Positions 1-10,868 of a DNA stretch of 57,393 nucleotides are shown piece after piece (the first letter of the stretch is position 1; each line of letters starts with the position of its first letter). The notes under the pieces were generated by a model. It ran no database searches. It worked only from the letters and a program-made list of their open reading frames with translations, and had not been told where the DNA came from. Origin of the DNA: Saprospiraceae bacterium (GTDB taxonomy: Bacteria > Bacteroidota > Bacteroidia > Chitinophagales > Saprospiraceae); the NCBI GenBank assembly GCA_029263015.1, contig JAJCYI010000092.1:1-57393 (forward strand). Direction: 5' to 3'. Made by a program: the position numbers and the translations under genes.

Positions 1-317
1 CCAACGGTATTTTTCGTGCCGTAGGTACGTAACATTTTCCACGTTGCGTACCTACGGCACGGTGAAAACCCCTGCAAATGCTTGGCTACCCATGTTCCGT
101 CCCTAACGGGACAATAAGATTGCTATCCAGAACTCACGTTAAAATAGAAAATCGGAGAATATTGCAAATGTTTATATGGTGTTTCCGCATCAATAGGAAA
201 GCCACCAAGGGAGGATTTGCCACCCAGTTATTAAGGGATACAAAATTGGAAATAGAGAAATAACGTAATCCGTTGATTCTCAATTTTTAATTTCCAAATT
301 TCTAATTTCTATCCTGG
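1..317. other. Non-coding left edge with an inverted repeat
   Basis: No convincing gene is seen here. A 61-codon open frame at 78-263 has no recognisable protein features and overlaps repeat-like sequence. Positions 15-33 and 43-61 form a 19-bp inverted repeat with one mismatch around a 9-nt loop; the arm begins CGTGCCGTAGG. A shorter palindrome (GTCCCTAACGGGAC) follows near 100-113. Both look like dispersed intergenic repeats. The region lies downstream of the minus-strand gdhA gene and may contain its 3' end signals. Confidence 0.6.
15..61. repeat. 19-bp inverted repeat (hairpin)
   Basis: Left arm 15-33 and right arm 43-61 are complementary except for one position, with a 9-nt loop. There is no T-tract directly after either arm, so a repeat element is more likely than an intrinsic terminator. 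Confidence 0.75.
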
Positions 318-2183
<1,866 letters not shown>

Positions 2184-3236
2184 ATGCGTAAAAAACTGGT
2201 AATTATTGTTTTGGTGATACTTACAGCAATATCGTTCCAAATTTTTAGGGTATTAAATGCTGCGGGTTCATTCAAGGATATTTCTCCATCAAAAGTCGGA
2301 GAATCAAAAGTATTAAACGGCATGGTCGGAGCTGAAGACTTGACCATAGATCACAGCATCAAAAAAGCCATAGTTGCTGCTGACGACCGCAGGGGGCACC
2401 GTAATGGAAAAACAGGCAACGGTGCTGTTTATCTGCTGGATTACTTGTCTGAAGCCCCATCGTTCATAAATTTGACTGCTGGTCTTGGCTTAACCGATTT
2501 TCACCCGCACGGCTTATCACTTTACCAGCATCAGGCTGATAATACTAAATGGGTGTTTGTTGTCAATCATCGCCGAGATGGACATTTTATTGAAATATTT
2601 CAGTTTACCGACAGTACATTGGTTCATTCAGAAAGCATTTCTAATGAAAAAATTATCAGTCCGAATGATGTGGTGGGTATTGGTAAAAGGTCTTTTTACT
2701 TCACCAACGACCACGATGAAAGCGGAGGGTTTTCACAATGGAAGGACTTTATGATGATTGGGACTGCACAGGTAGGCTATTTTGATGGCACCGATGTCGA
2801 AATCATTGATGACGGACTCGGTTATGCCAATGGCATCAATCTTAGCAACGATGGAAAGCATATTTTAGTAGCAACTACTACAGACCGACAGGTAGTGGTT
2901 TATAACAGAGCGACCCACGAGTTGGAAGGCAAGGTTGACTGTTACACTGGTCTTGACAATATTGAGTTGGATGAAAATGGTAGTCTTTGGATTGGCAGCC
3001 ATCCCAAACTGCTTGTTTTTCTGGACCATGCAAAAGATGCCGCCAAGCGTTCGCCTTCACAGGCCATTAAAGTTGATCTTGACTATTCAGATTTCAGTAA
3101 AAGTACCGTGACTGAAATATACCTAAATGATGGCGACCCACTTTCTGGCTTATCGGTGGCAGTTATGACGGACAATGTATTATTGCTAGGGACGGTATTT
3201 GAGGATGGGGTTTTAATAATGAAGAATGATGAATGA
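2184..3236 (+). CDS. Paraoxonase/SMP-30-like lactonase or arylesterase, membrane-anchored or exported
   Basis: A 350-residue six-bladed beta-propeller hydrolase of the paraoxonase (PON) family. The N-terminus (about residues 4-20) is one hydrophobic helix, as in PON proteins that keep an uncleaved signal anchor. Residues that match the calcium and active-site set of PON1 are all visible in order: Glu51-Asp52 (GAEDLTID), the His of FHPHG at 109, Asn161-Asp162 (SPNDVV), Asn216 (YANG) and Asp258-Asn259 (GLDNIELDENG). Family members hydrolyse lactones and aryl esters; the natural substrate cannot be told from sequence. The stop codon lies at the edge of a nested palindromic repeat. It appears to be a single-gene unit. 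Confidence 0.85.
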   Translation: MRKKLVIIVLVILTAISFQIFRVLNAAGSFKDISPSKVGESKVLNGMVGAEDLTIDHSIKKAIVAADDRRGHRNGKTGNGAVYLLDYLSEAPSFINLTAGLGLTDFHPHGLSLYQHQADNTKWVFVVNHRRDGHFIEIFQFTDSTLVHSESISNEKIISPNDVVGIGKRSFYFTNDHDESGGFSQWKDFMMIGTAQVGYFDGTDVEIIDDGLGYANGINLSNDGKHILVATTTDRQVVVYNRATHELEGKVDCYTGLDNIELDENGSLWIGSHPKLLVFLDHAKDAAKRSPSQAIKVDLDYSDFSKSTVTEIYLNDGDPLSGLSVAVMTDNVLLLGTVFEDGVLIMKNDE

Positions 3237-3457
3237 ACAACGAGCAATGAATATTTGCTGGGTGTATTTCAAAATGTCGGTGGAAACGTAGCGCGGATTT
3301 CCCAATCCGCCCTGTTTACAGCCGGATTGGGAAATCCGGCCTACCTTCTTACCGACATTTTGAAATGCACCCTATTTGCTCGTTGTTCGTCACTTATTAG
3401 ACTTATTCGCAAATAAGATTTTTTCATATCCTAAACCTTTATTTGCGAACTAGTCTA
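3235..3457. repeat. Nested palindromes (three layers) plus a further inverted repeat
   Basis: Three inverted repeats sit inside one another. The outer arms are 3235-3247 and 3376-3388 (13 bp, perfect). The middle arms are 3260-3281 and 3351-3372 (22 bp, one mismatch). The inner arms are near 3293-3310 and 3322-3339 (18 bp, two mismatches). A separate inverted repeat follows with arms 3398-3416 and 3439-3457 (19 bp, two mismatches). Together they fill the gap between two convergent genes. Each layer has its own sequence, as if one palindrome had inserted in the loop of another. Confidence 0.8.
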
Positions 3458-3464
3458 TTATTCA

Positions 3465-5822
3465 TTAAAAATTATAATCCATCCTCAGCGTAAAATTCCT
3501 TGGGGCGTCCAACTTGCCAGGCCGACTGGAATACTCATGGTTGGTGACGTTTTTTACCAAGATAGATGCTTTCAGTTGATTGGTGAGGAAATAAGCCCCT
3601 CTGAGGTTCAGCACCAAATCCCCATTGTTATGGGTTTGACGGAATTCCCTCAAACCAATTGATTGACCTTCTTGGTTGACGAGGAAGAGTTCAAAAACCA
3701 CGTCAATGTTTTCCATATAACTTGTATAAAATGCAGCCAACCCGATCGAGACTTTTTTGAAGCGGGTTTCCATATCAAATTTTGCGGTGTGCTTGTACCG
3801 GTATTTCAGGATATTGACACAATCGTCAGGATCCCCAGTACTGCAAACGGAAGAATTCTGCGCGTTTAACCGACCCCTCGAGCCCTCAGGGAAATCAACA
3901 CCAAATTCTTTGAATTTTGGATCGATATAAGTGTAGCCGGCCAACAGGGTTGTCTGAAGTCCAAACAGTGAACCTTGCCCATTTATGCTGATTTCGTAAC
4001 CTTTGATCCTGGTGTCACCAATATTCTGTGATTGAAAAAATGCGTTAAAATTTTCAATAATAAAGGTGAATTCCATCATGTCGGAATATTCAGACAAAAA
4101 GGTAGAAACATCAACAAAGGCATTAAAATTACTGACTTTGAACCCCTTCCGGATGCCAATTTCAGCAGTCCAACCTGTCTCGGATTGCAGGTCAAAATTG
4201 GGTATGATCGGCAGGCCACCAAATTGAGTGAATATGAACTTCTCAGCGATTGTTGGGAATCGGTATCCCTGCCCCCACGATGCCCGCAAGAAGGAAGTGG
4301 GACTCATTTCATAACTCGCGCCGATACGTAATACAGGCTTCGATTCTTTGATTTTCCCGCCTGGCACCGAACCACCAACAGTCAACAGGTCTGATTTGTA
4401 AAGCATTGAATCGGGAGTTCTAAGGGTATTGTCTTCAAATCTAAACCCTGCCGATATGTTGAGCCTATCGTCAAATTTTTTCTCCACTTGCAAGTAGCCA
4501 GCAAAATTGTCTGAAACAAAAGTCGTATCACCATAGAGTGGCGCTCTAACCCTTGTGCCATTGTACACAATACCAGAGGTAAGCATCATGTCCAGTTTCT
4601 CCATTTTTCTTTGAAACTGGTATTCACCATAATATACTTGTGAAATATTGGATTGGTCAGCTTCGGCTGACCCGGTTTCATTATCCACATTGAAAAAACG
4701 CCCCATGAATTTGTGGCGGTTGTTCGATTTATCGAAATAAGTCAAAAAGGGATCGATATTATACCTCAAGTTTTTTGAATTGGAAACAGGCGCCCCAGGA
4801 CGGTACATGTTGTCAAGATCTTGCCAGAAGAAAAAAGAACTGCCTTTTGACTTGTTGAAATTGCTGTTGAGGCCGACCGATAATCGGTCGTTGATGCGGT
4901 AACGGGTATTAACTGTAATCCTTCCTCTTCGTGTAAAAGAACTGTCTTGATAACTGTCCGCTCGATAATAATTGGTGCCCAGAACCAAGTCAAACTTGCC
5001 CATCCTCCGGCGGTGTGCGGCACTGAAACCAGTAGTATAAGGTACGTCACCCCACCATTTTAGCTGTTCGTTATCAGGCGTGCCAACCACATTGTAGAAA
5101 GGAGCGAAAGAAGTTTCAGGTTTTGATTTGGCATAAGCGGTGCGCACATTCACAATGCCGTTGAGCGCTGAAGAACCATATAAAGCAGAGGCTGCTCCTT
5201 TCACCACTTCTATCTGTTCCACATTTTCAAGGGGGACGTCCTCCCATTGAGGAAACCCTGCGTCGGCCTGATATATCGGCATGTCGTCGATTAAAAGCAA
5301 GACCCGACTACCGGCGCCATAGGAAAATCCAGATCCACCTCTGATATTGGCTTGATCGCCGATCATATTAATCCCCGGCACTTTTTCCAATAGTCCGCTG
5401 AGTGAAGTTTGGTTGGTACTTTGAATGAGGGCAGGTTTGATGACATCGATGGATACGGTCACTTCTCCTAATGCGACCTCGTGTTTTCCACTGGTCACTG
5501 TGGCTGTTTCCAAAAGATTGAAACTTTCGGTGAGTGGGATATTCAGGATTTTTTCTTCGTTTGGGGCCAGGGAAACCCGTTCTTTGTGGGGTTCGTACCC
5601 GACATAGCTCACGGCTAATTCATAAGTGCCGGGAGCGATATTGACTTCAAAACGACCGTCCAGATCGGTTATACTGCCTTCCCCTTCAACGATAACAGTA
5701 GCTGCAATAAGAGGCGTGTTTTTCGAATCGGTAATTGTGCCGGTAATTTTTGCTGTTTGTGATTGTACCAAGGAAAGGGAACCCGTGGATAAGATGATAA
5801 GAGTAAATAAGATTTTGTTCAT
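3465..5822 (-). CDS. TonB-dependent outer-membrane receptor
   Basis: A 785-residue outer-membrane transporter. Residues 1-21 form a signal peptide ending at a QSQ site. Residues about 24-110 are a carboxypeptidase-regulatory-like domain (ITGTITDSKNTPLIAATV, then FEVNIAPGTYELAVSYVGYEPH), usual in Bacteroidota receptors. The plug follows (PGINMIGDQANIRGGSGFSYGAGSRVLLLIDDMP; VEVVKGAASALYGSSALNGIVNV), then the 22-strand barrel, ending in the typical aromatic terminal strand (FTLRMDYNF). The plug wording resembles siderophore and vitamin B12 receptors, but the ligand cannot be named. No SusD partner is adjacent, so it is not a SusCD pair. A candidate promoter lies about 215 nt upstream. Confidence 0.93.
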   Translation of the reverse strand: MNKILFTLIILSTGSLSLVQSQTAKITGTITDSKNTPLIAATVIVEGEGSITDLDGRFEVNIAPGTYELAVSYVGYEPHKERVSLAPNEEKILNIPLTESFNLLETATVTSGKHEVALGEVTVSIDVIKPALIQSTNQTSLSGLLEKVPGINMIGDQANIRGGSGFSYGAGSRVLLLIDDMPIYQADAGFPQWEDVPLENVEQIEVVKGAASALYGSSALNGIVNVRTAYAKSKPETSFAPFYNVVGTPDNEQLKWWGDVPYTTGFSAAHRRRMGKFDLVLGTNYYRADSYQDSSFTRRGRITVNTRYRINDRLSVGLNSNFNKSKGSSFFFWQDLDNMYRPGAPVSNSKNLRYNIDPFLTYFDKSNNRHKFMGRFFNVDNETGSAEADQSNISQVYYGEYQFQRKMEKLDMMLTSGIVYNGTRVRAPLYGDTTFVSDNFAGYLQVEKKFDDRLNISAGFRFEDNTLRTPDSMLYKSDLLTVGGSVPGGKIKESKPVLRIGASYEMSPTSFLRASWGQGYRFPTIAEKFIFTQFGGLPIIPNFDLQSETGWTAEIGIRKGFKVSNFNAFVDVSTFLSEYSDMMEFTFIIENFNAFFQSQNIGDTRIKGYEISINGQGSLFGLQTTLLAGYTYIDPKFKEFGVDFPEGSRGRLNAQNSSVCSTGDPDDCVNILKYRYKHTAKFDMETRFKKVSIGLAAFYTSYMENIDVVFELFLVNQEGQSIGLREFRQTHNNGDLVLNLRGAYFLTNQLKASILVKNVTNHEYSSRPGKLDAPRNFTLRMDYNF

Positions 5823-6236
5823 AAAACGATGTGGTTTGTATCAGGTAAATGTACTGAATAAATGTGTGATATAGTGACTATATCAGGTGGCAAATTAGTG
5901 TGTGATGAATTTTTGCTCTGCGATAAAGATTGACGATGTTCGAGTTGGGATGACATTCCGGACGGGGCGTGTCCGCGATCAAAGAGTGGGCATAGTTTGG
6001 CATTCCATATTGGAAACCAGTGCGGATAAAGCGCTGCAAAAATAAGTCTAAGAGATTGCAAAGCAAGCGTCATTTGCCATTTTCACACATTTATTTTTTG
6101 GAAATAGGCTTAGGTCACACATATTTTATGGAGATTTGTCCATTGAAAAAAGGAATGCAAGGCTTTTTTCCTAATCAGCCTACACTTGCCCAATTGCTGT
6201 TTCCTTGCTATTTTCTAAATCCTTAAACTATATTTT
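5823..6236. other. Divergent intergenic region
   Basis: These 414 bases separate the minus-strand TonB receptor from the plus-strand T9SS cargo gene. The only signal I can support is a minus-strand promoter at 6037-6066 (listed separately). Small open frames here (6020-6226 plus, 5819-6073 minus) look like chance frames. Confidence 0.5.
6037..6066 (-). promoter_or_regulatory. Candidate Bacteroidota promoter for the TonB receptor
   Basis: Read on the minus strand, TTG (6066-6064) is followed after 19 nt by TATTTTTG (6044-6037), a full match to the Bacteroidota TTG / TAnnTTTG consensus and spacing. It would leave a leader of about 200 nt before the receptor start, which is long, so another promoter may also exist. 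Confidence 0.4.
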
Positions 6237-7055
6237 ATGAAGAAAGTACTACTTATGCTTTTGGCTTTTGTGCCATTGACATTTCTAGCTTCGCAAAATT
6301 GTGAACCAGACCTTGCTTACGAAGACTCAACTGGCGTATTTCCAGCTCCTTTCCACCCAATATTAGCTCCCGATGGCGGAATCAGCGAATGTGCTGTCAT
6401 CGGTGAAAATTATGAGTTTGTATTTACGGTGCCAGTGGGCGACAGCATCAGCGTGCCCTTCGGAGGTGCTTCTATTTCATTACCGTTGGACAAGATCGAG
6501 ATATTAGATGTAACAGGCTTGCCAGAAGGTATTAGCTACTTGTGTGAACCCGCAAATTGTGTTTTTGAAAATAACACACTTGGTTGTGCCAGGTTAACAG
6601 GTATCCCTACCGCTGCAAATGTACCAGGCGATTATGACTTGGAAATTAAAGCAAAGGTGTTTTTCACTATTGCATTTCCACCACCGATTGAAGTTACTTT
6701 TCCCGATTCTTTGTTAGCACCGGGAATTTACACTGTAAGATTGTTGGCCAATTCGAGTGAACCTTGCGACCCTGTCAGTACCAATGATCAGTTACAGGAG
6801 AAAGTCAGCTTGGGTGTCAACCCTAATCCAGCTGCCGATCTGGTAAATATTGAAATAAACGCTGATATTTTTGGTGATTTTGACCTTCGTGTTTTAGACT
6901 TGCTTGGTAAGTCTGTAGATAATCAAAAGGTAAGGATCAATAAAGGATACAATCAGTTTTCCTTTGATGCAAACCAACTTGCAAATGGATTATACATAAT
7001 TGTGCTGGAGAACAACCTGGGTACTATTGCCCAAAAAATGACAATCCAGCATTAA
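6237..7055 (+). CDS. Secreted protein with T9SS type A sorting domain
   Basis: A 272-residue exported protein of unknown function. Residues 1-19 are a signal peptide (MKKVLLMLLAFVPLTFLAS). The middle (about 20-185) has paired cysteines (CEPD, ECAV, YLCEPANC, LGCARLTGIP, EPCDP) and Ig-like beta-rich character. The last 75 or so residues are a type A sorting domain: SLGVNPNPAADLVNIEI, then DFDLRVLDLLGKSV, then ANGLYIIVLEN. Such domains direct cargo across the outer membrane through the type IX system and are usually cleaved on secretion. A good terminator follows directly. The passenger has no domain I recognise. Confidence 0.85.
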   Translation: MKKVLLMLLAFVPLTFLASQNCEPDLAYEDSTGVFPAPFHPILAPDGGISECAVIGENYEFVFTVPVGDSISVPFGGASISLPLDKIEILDVTGLPEGISYLCEPANCVFENNTLGCARLTGIPTAANVPGDYDLEIKAKVFFTIAFPPPIEVTFPDSLLAPGIYTVRLLANSSEPCDPVSTNDQLQEKVSLGVNPNPAADLVNIEINADIFGDFDLRVLDLLGKSVDNQKVRINKGYNQFSFDANQLANGLYIIVLENNLGTIAQKMTIQH

Positions 7056-7091
7056 GCGAAAATATTATTGTTTTTAACAAACCTATGTACA

Positions 7092-7124
7092 AACGTTTGG
7101 CGCCTTTGCCAGGCGTTTTTTTTT
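7092..7124 (+). terminator. Intrinsic terminator of the T9SS cargo gene
   Basis: A 10-bp stem (7092-7101 with 7108-7117, two G-U pairs, arm AACGTTTGGC) with a 6-nt loop is followed by an unbroken T-tract, 37 nt after the stop codon. Confidence 0.8.
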
Positions 7125-7133
7125 TGATTCCCT

Positions 7134-7239
7134 ACCGCACACTTTTTTGAATTTATCCAATGTTCCCGATCGGACCGCCGCTAAGGCAATCCGATCGAGC
7201 CTTGGAGAAGAAATTGACTAATCTTAAAAAGTGTACGGT
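7134..7239. repeat. Nested imperfect palindrome
   Basis: The outer arms are 7134-7147 and 7226-7239 (about 14 bp, one mismatch). An inner pair sits near 7166-7174 and 7190-7198 (CCGATCGGA-type arms). The layout is like the three-layer element at 3235-3388 but the sequence differs. Confidence 0.55.
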
Positions 7240-7451
7240 TGAGAACATTTTGAGTAGCTTGACCTTTTGCTTTTGGTAAGGCCATGACATTTCTTAAAGG
7301 AACCTGAAACCATTTACACCAGCAATTGTCTATGTTAATTGATAAATAAAAGTTGGCCAAAATAAAGGTATCGTCCTTTTTCCTACTTCCAAATAATAGC
7401 TGGATAATAAAAGATTGTAAGGTGCAGTTAAAGCGTCGGTTGATATTTCAC

Positions 7452-7459
7452 TACTTTTG
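7452..7459 (+). promoter_or_regulatory. -7 promoter box (TACTTTTG) of the subtilase gene
   Basis: A full TAnnTTTG match lies 35 nt before the ATG. No TTG is found at the expected 19-21 nt upstream, so only the -7 element is supported. Confidence 0.4.
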
Positions 7460-7494
7460 CCCACTTTTTCTTAAAACTTAAAAACTCAGTTTAG

Positions 7495-9177
7495 ATGAAG
7501 ATTAAAAATTCTCTGTTCATCCTTTTATTATTATTTTCCGTAACTGGATACACTCAGTATTCTGTCTCTACACCACCAGAAAACTGGCAGCACTTAGATA
7601 AAATGCAAGATGGTATCATGGGTGTCAGTGCCGACAAGATGTATTCCGATCTTTTGAATGGAAAAAGCTCCGAGACTATTATAGTAGCTGTCATTGATGG
7701 GGGCGTTGACCCGCTGCACGAAGACCTAAAAGATGTTATGTGGAACAATCCAAACGAAATACCCAATAATGGAAAAGATGATGATGGCAATGGTTATATA
7801 GATGATTATTATGGCTGGAATTTCATTGGAGGAAAAAATGGAGAAAATGTTCATCATGACCAATTGGAGGTTACCCGCCTATATAAAGTTTACCGCGAAA
7901 AATTCAAAAATGTTGACCCTTCGTCCTTGTCGAAAAAAGATAAAAAGCTTTATGACAAATACTTGGAAATGGGTCAAACCATAGAAGAACAGCGATCAGA
8001 AGCTGGCGAAAACGCTGCATTTTATGGCAATTTGCTAGAAGTTGTCAACGTACTGATCGAGGCCACCGGCAAGGATGACCCGACCATGGAGGATGTTCAG
8101 AAATTGGATACTGACGATGAGGCGGTTGGGCGAGCAGTGCAAGTTGCCATGAGCATGTTGTCAGAAGGAGGGTCTGTCAAGGAAATCAAAAAAGAATTGG
8201 AATTTGGGCTCAAATATTTCAGCGGCCATGCGGAATTTTATTACAATCCAGATATTGAAGTTCGGGGCATTGTTGGCGATGATTATTCCAACAGTAAAGA
8301 GAAATACTACGGAAACAATAATGTGAAAGGCCCTGATGCTAGCCATGGAACGCATGTTGCTGGCCTCATTGCAGCATCGCGGAAAAATGGTGTAGGTATG
8401 GACGGCATTGCCGATAATGTGAAAATTATGGCCATCCGCTGTGTGCCAGATGGAGATGAGCGGGATAAGGATGTGGCCAATTCAATCATATATGCAGTTG
8501 ATAATGGTGCGTCGATCATCAATATGAGTTTTGGCAAAGGCCAATCTTGGGACAAAAAAGCTGTTGACAAAGCAGTCAAATACGCGATGAAAAATGACGT
8601 ATTGCTTGTTCACGCTGCTGGAAATGACGGTAAAAACACTGACAGCGAAAGCAATTTCCCTAATGATAAATTTAAAAAGAAAGGATTGTTTGGTCCTAAA
8701 AATGCTAAGAATTGGCTTGAGATAGGCGCTCTTTCCTGGAAAGGCGGGAAGGAATCTGCTGCCAGTTTCTCCAATTACGGCAAAGACAACGTGGACCTGT
8801 TTTCACCAGGTGTTGATGTCTATTCTACCAAGCCGGACAACCAGTATGAAAGAGAAAACGGCACAAGCATGGCGTCTCCCGTTGCCGCTGGTGTTGCAGC
8901 AGTTATTCGTTCCTATTATCCAGAATTATCGGCGGTGCAGGTAAAAGAAATCCTCATGGAGACGACCACCATGACAAAGAGTGCGTCTGTAGTGAAACCA
9001 GGTACAAAAGGTGAAATGATTTCTTTTTCCGAACTATGTGTTACTGGTGGTGCTATCAATGCTTATGAAGCTGTCAAAAAAGCCGAAAATGTGAAGCCAA
9101 AAAAGAAGAAAAATAAATGGCGCAAGAGTGGCGTGAAAGCTGGAAAGAGCGCAAAAGCCAATAAAGACCGGGTTTAA
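7495..9177 (+). CDS. Exported S8 family serine protease (subtilase)
   Basis: A 560-residue subtilisin-type endoprotease. Residues 1-21 are a signal peptide. The catalytic triad is visible: Asp68 (AVIDGGVD), His284 (SHGTHVAG) and Ser458 (GTSMASP), with the oxyanion Asn at 377 (AAGND). About 215 residues separate Asp and His, far more than in classical subtilisins. The insert is charged and helical (KKDKKLYDKYLEMGQ and so on) and includes a short WNNPNEIPNNGKDDDGNGYIDDYYGWNF stretch common in Bacteroidota relatives. There is no T9SS sorting domain; the C-terminus is a lysine-rich tail (about 535-560). A periplasmic or outer-membrane-associated location is therefore more likely than T9SS export (inference). 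Confidence 0.92.
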   Translation: MKIKNSLFILLLLFSVTGYTQYSVSTPPENWQHLDKMQDGIMGVSADKMYSDLLNGKSSETIIVAVIDGGVDPLHEDLKDVMWNNPNEIPNNGKDDDGNGYIDDYYGWNFIGGKNGENVHHDQLEVTRLYKVYREKFKNVDPSSLSKKDKKLYDKYLEMGQTIEEQRSEAGENAAFYGNLLEVVNVLIEATGKDDPTMEDVQKLDTDDEAVGRAVQVAMSMLSEGGSVKEIKKELEFGLKYFSGHAEFYYNPDIEVRGIVGDDYSNSKEKYYGNNNVKGPDASHGTHVAGLIAASRKNGVGMDGIADNVKIMAIRCVPDGDERDKDVANSIIYAVDNGASIINMSFGKGQSWDKKAVDKAVKYAMKNDVLLVHAAGNDGKNTDSESNFPNDKFKKKGLFGPKNAKNWLEIGALSWKGGKESAASFSNYGKDNVDLFSPGVDVYSTKPDNQYERENGTSMASPVAAGVAAVIRSYYPELSAVQVKEILMETTTMTKSASVVKPGTKGEMISFSELCVTGGAINAYEAVKKAENVKPKKKKNKWRKSGVKAGKSAKANKDRV

Positions 9178-9201
9178 TAAAATTGATTATTCCTATTCAT
9201 A

Positions 9202-9239
9202 AAAAAAGGGGTGCAGCGGTTGCTGCACCCCTTTTTTGT
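9202..9239. terminator. Strong terminator of the subtilase gene, possibly bidirectional
   Basis: A 16-bp perfect stem (9202-9217 with 9222-9237, arm AAAAAAGGGGTGCAGC, loop GGTT) starts about 25 nt after the stop. The A-tract and T-tract on its flanks allow termination in both directions, and the neighbouring genes converge here. Confidence 0.9.
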
Positions 9240-9307
9240 TAACTTACAAATCGGATGTTAACAATTGATTGTCAGTGCTTTATATCCAAAAAAATCAAAA
9301 ATGCCAA

Positions 9308-9368
9308 CCGGAACGTTTTTCCAATAGGGAGGGAATTTAATTCCCTCCCTATTGGAAAAACGTTCCGG
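9308..9368. repeat. Perfect 28-bp inverted repeat
   Basis: Arms 9308-9335 and 9341-9368 pair without a mismatch around a 5-nt loop. The arm begins CCGGAACGTTTTTCC and its inner end is GGGAGGGAA. It lies between convergent genes that already have a terminator at 9202-9239, so a dispersed palindromic element is the better reading. Confidence 0.85.
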
Positions 9369-9417
9369 ATTTCGGTACTGAAAAACTCAAACCACAAGCG
9401 CTCAAAACTCACCCCCC

Positions 9418-9708
9418 TCACCTGATTATGACTGATTTTACGAATTCGCCCCCCAGTTCAATGTTCATCATTTCCATGACCTTGTCCCGGTCGTAAGTCA
9501 GTTCTTGTTTCAATGAAGCGGATTCAATTGAAATGAATAACTTCTCTTTTCGGAATTTAATATCCTTGGTGTAATGGTTGATAGTTGTACCCATTTTGTC
9601 TTTCCAAACCTGCCGGATTTTGGTCTCGTTCAGTTTTTCTTTCCATTTTGGTGAGTCAACCATTCCTTTTAAGACCTCACTCAATTTTTTTTCATTTTCA
9701 AATTGCAT
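9418..9708 (-). CDS. DUF721 (DciA-like) domain protein
   Basis: A 96-residue protein filled by a DUF721 domain (VWKDKMGTTINHYTKDIKFRKEKLFISIESASLKQELTYDRDKVMEMMN). The longer proteobacterial and actinobacterial relatives include DciA, a loader of the replicative helicase DnaB. In Bacteroidota only this short form is common and its role is less clear. Key family marks are the W-x-x-x-x-G start and the L-x-I-x-x-x-S-x-x-x-x-x-E-L strand-helix. It follows the VWA gene on the same strand with a 62-nt gap, so the two may be co-transcribed. Confidence 0.8.
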   Translation of the reverse strand: MQFENEKKLSEVLKGMVDSPKWKEKLNETKIRQVWKDKMGTTINHYTKDIKFRKEKLFISIESASLKQELTYDRDKVMEMMNIELGGEFVKSVIIR

Positions 9709-9770
9709 ATGCCGGAAAATCTAATTTCTTAATTTCTTAATTTCTAATTCCCTGCCTGTAAAGCAGGGAA

Positions 9771-10868
9771 TCATTTCCTCTTCCGCTTATTGTTTTTGTA
9801 ATCCAGGAAAATAAATTCACCTAAGCCCTGGAGGCTACTGTAAAAAGCTTTGCCATTGTTGGCCCGGGTGAATTGGTCAACAAACCGAACCAAGTAGGGG
9901 TCTTTCGCAATCATAAAAGTAGTAATGGGAATCTGTATTTTCCGGCAGCGTTGTGCCAGGTTCAAGGTGCGATTGACAATTTTTCGGTCGAGCCCAAAGC
10001 TGTTTTTATAGTAACCCTTCCCCTTTTTGATGCAGGTAGGTTTTCCGTCTGTAATCATGAATACCTGCTTGTTGGGGTTGCGGCGTTTCTTTAAAATGTC
10101 CATAGCCAGTTCAAGCCCAGCTACCGTATTTGTGTGATAAGGGCCAACTTCGAGATAGGGCAAATCCTTGATTTCAATCTGCCAGGCGTCGTTCCCGAAA
10201 ACAAGAATGTCCAGCGTGTCTTTCGGGTATCGGGTAGTGATCAATTCCGACAGTGCCATAGCCACTTTTTTGGCAGGGGTGATTCGGTCCTCCCCATATA
10301 GGATCATGGAATGGGAAATATCAATCATCAACACAGTACTCGTCTGGCTTTGGTAAAAAGTTTCCCGTACTTCCAGGTCTTCGGGAGTAAGCATGAAATC
10401 ATCAATGCCGTGGTTGATATGGGCATTGCGCAAGCTCTCTGAAATGGCAATGTTTTCAATGCTGTCACCAAACTCATAGGGTTTCAATTCTGCTGAACGC
10501 TCGTCCCCTTTTCCACTGTACTTTGTGGAGTGGTTGCCGTGTTTGGTTTTTTTCAACTGGCCAAATATTTCTTCCAATGCCTGCCGGCGCAGTGCAATTT
10601 CCATTTTTGAAGTTGGAACATAGCCGGGCTTCCCGTTAAGTTCGCCATCTTTAATAAAGCCTTGGTCAATCAAGTCCTGTATAAAATCTGCCATGCCGTA
10701 CTCATTGGTCGAAAGGCCATATTGCCGGTCAAGCTCGGTCAACCACGAAAGAGCCTCCCTTACATCGCCAGCCGTATATAGCAGTAGCTCTTGAAAAAGC
10801 TTGAGCAGTTTTTCAAAAGGAGACTCGTCATCGCCAGGAATGAATTCAGAAAATTGCCAACCGATCAT
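9771..10868 (-). CDS. VWA domain protein (CoxE/YehP-like)
   Basis: A 365-residue cytoplasmic protein. Residues about 1-170 are helical and contain [14 protein letters not shown] and a short glycine-rich stretch. Residues about 176-355 are a von Willebrand A domain with a complete metal-ion-dependent adhesion site: D183-x-S185-x-S187 (MIDISHS), a downstream conserved Thr ([11 protein letters not shown]) and the MITDGKPT strand. In other Bacteroidota, relatives usually sit beside a MoxR or magnesium-chelatase-like AAA ATPase and act as its partner. No such ATPase is adjacent here. The start is supported by a -7 box about 60 nt upstream. Confidence 0.85.
   Translation of the reverse strand: MIGWQFSEFIPGDDESPFEKLLKLFQELLLYTAGDVREALSWLTELDRQYGLSTNEYGMADFIQDLIDQGFIKDGELNGKPGYVPTSKMEIALRRQALEEIFGQLKKTKHGNHSTKYSGKGDERSAELKPYEFGDSIENIAISESLRNAHINHGIDDFMLTPEDLEVRETFYQSQTSTVLMIDISHSMILYGEDRITPAKKVAMALSELITTRYPKDTLDILVFGNDAWQIEIKDLPYLEVGPYHTNTVAGLELAMDILKKRRNPNKQVFMITDGKPTCIKKGKGYYKNSFGLDRKIVNRTLNLAQRCRKIQIPITTFMIAKDPYLVRFVDQFTRANNGKAFYSSLQGLGEFIFLDYKNNKRKRK

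Larger units (their letters stand above)
7056..7494. other. Gap with terminator, nested palindrome and a promoter box
   Basis: These 439 bases hold a terminator for the upstream gene (7092-7124), an imperfect nested palindrome (7134-7239) and a -7 box at 7452-7459 in front of the subtilase gene. No gene is seen. Confidence 0.6.

Noticed and set aside
78-263. 61-codon frame at the left edge
   Set aside because: It begins beside a palindrome, has no recognisable domain or signal, and overlaps short intergenic repeats.
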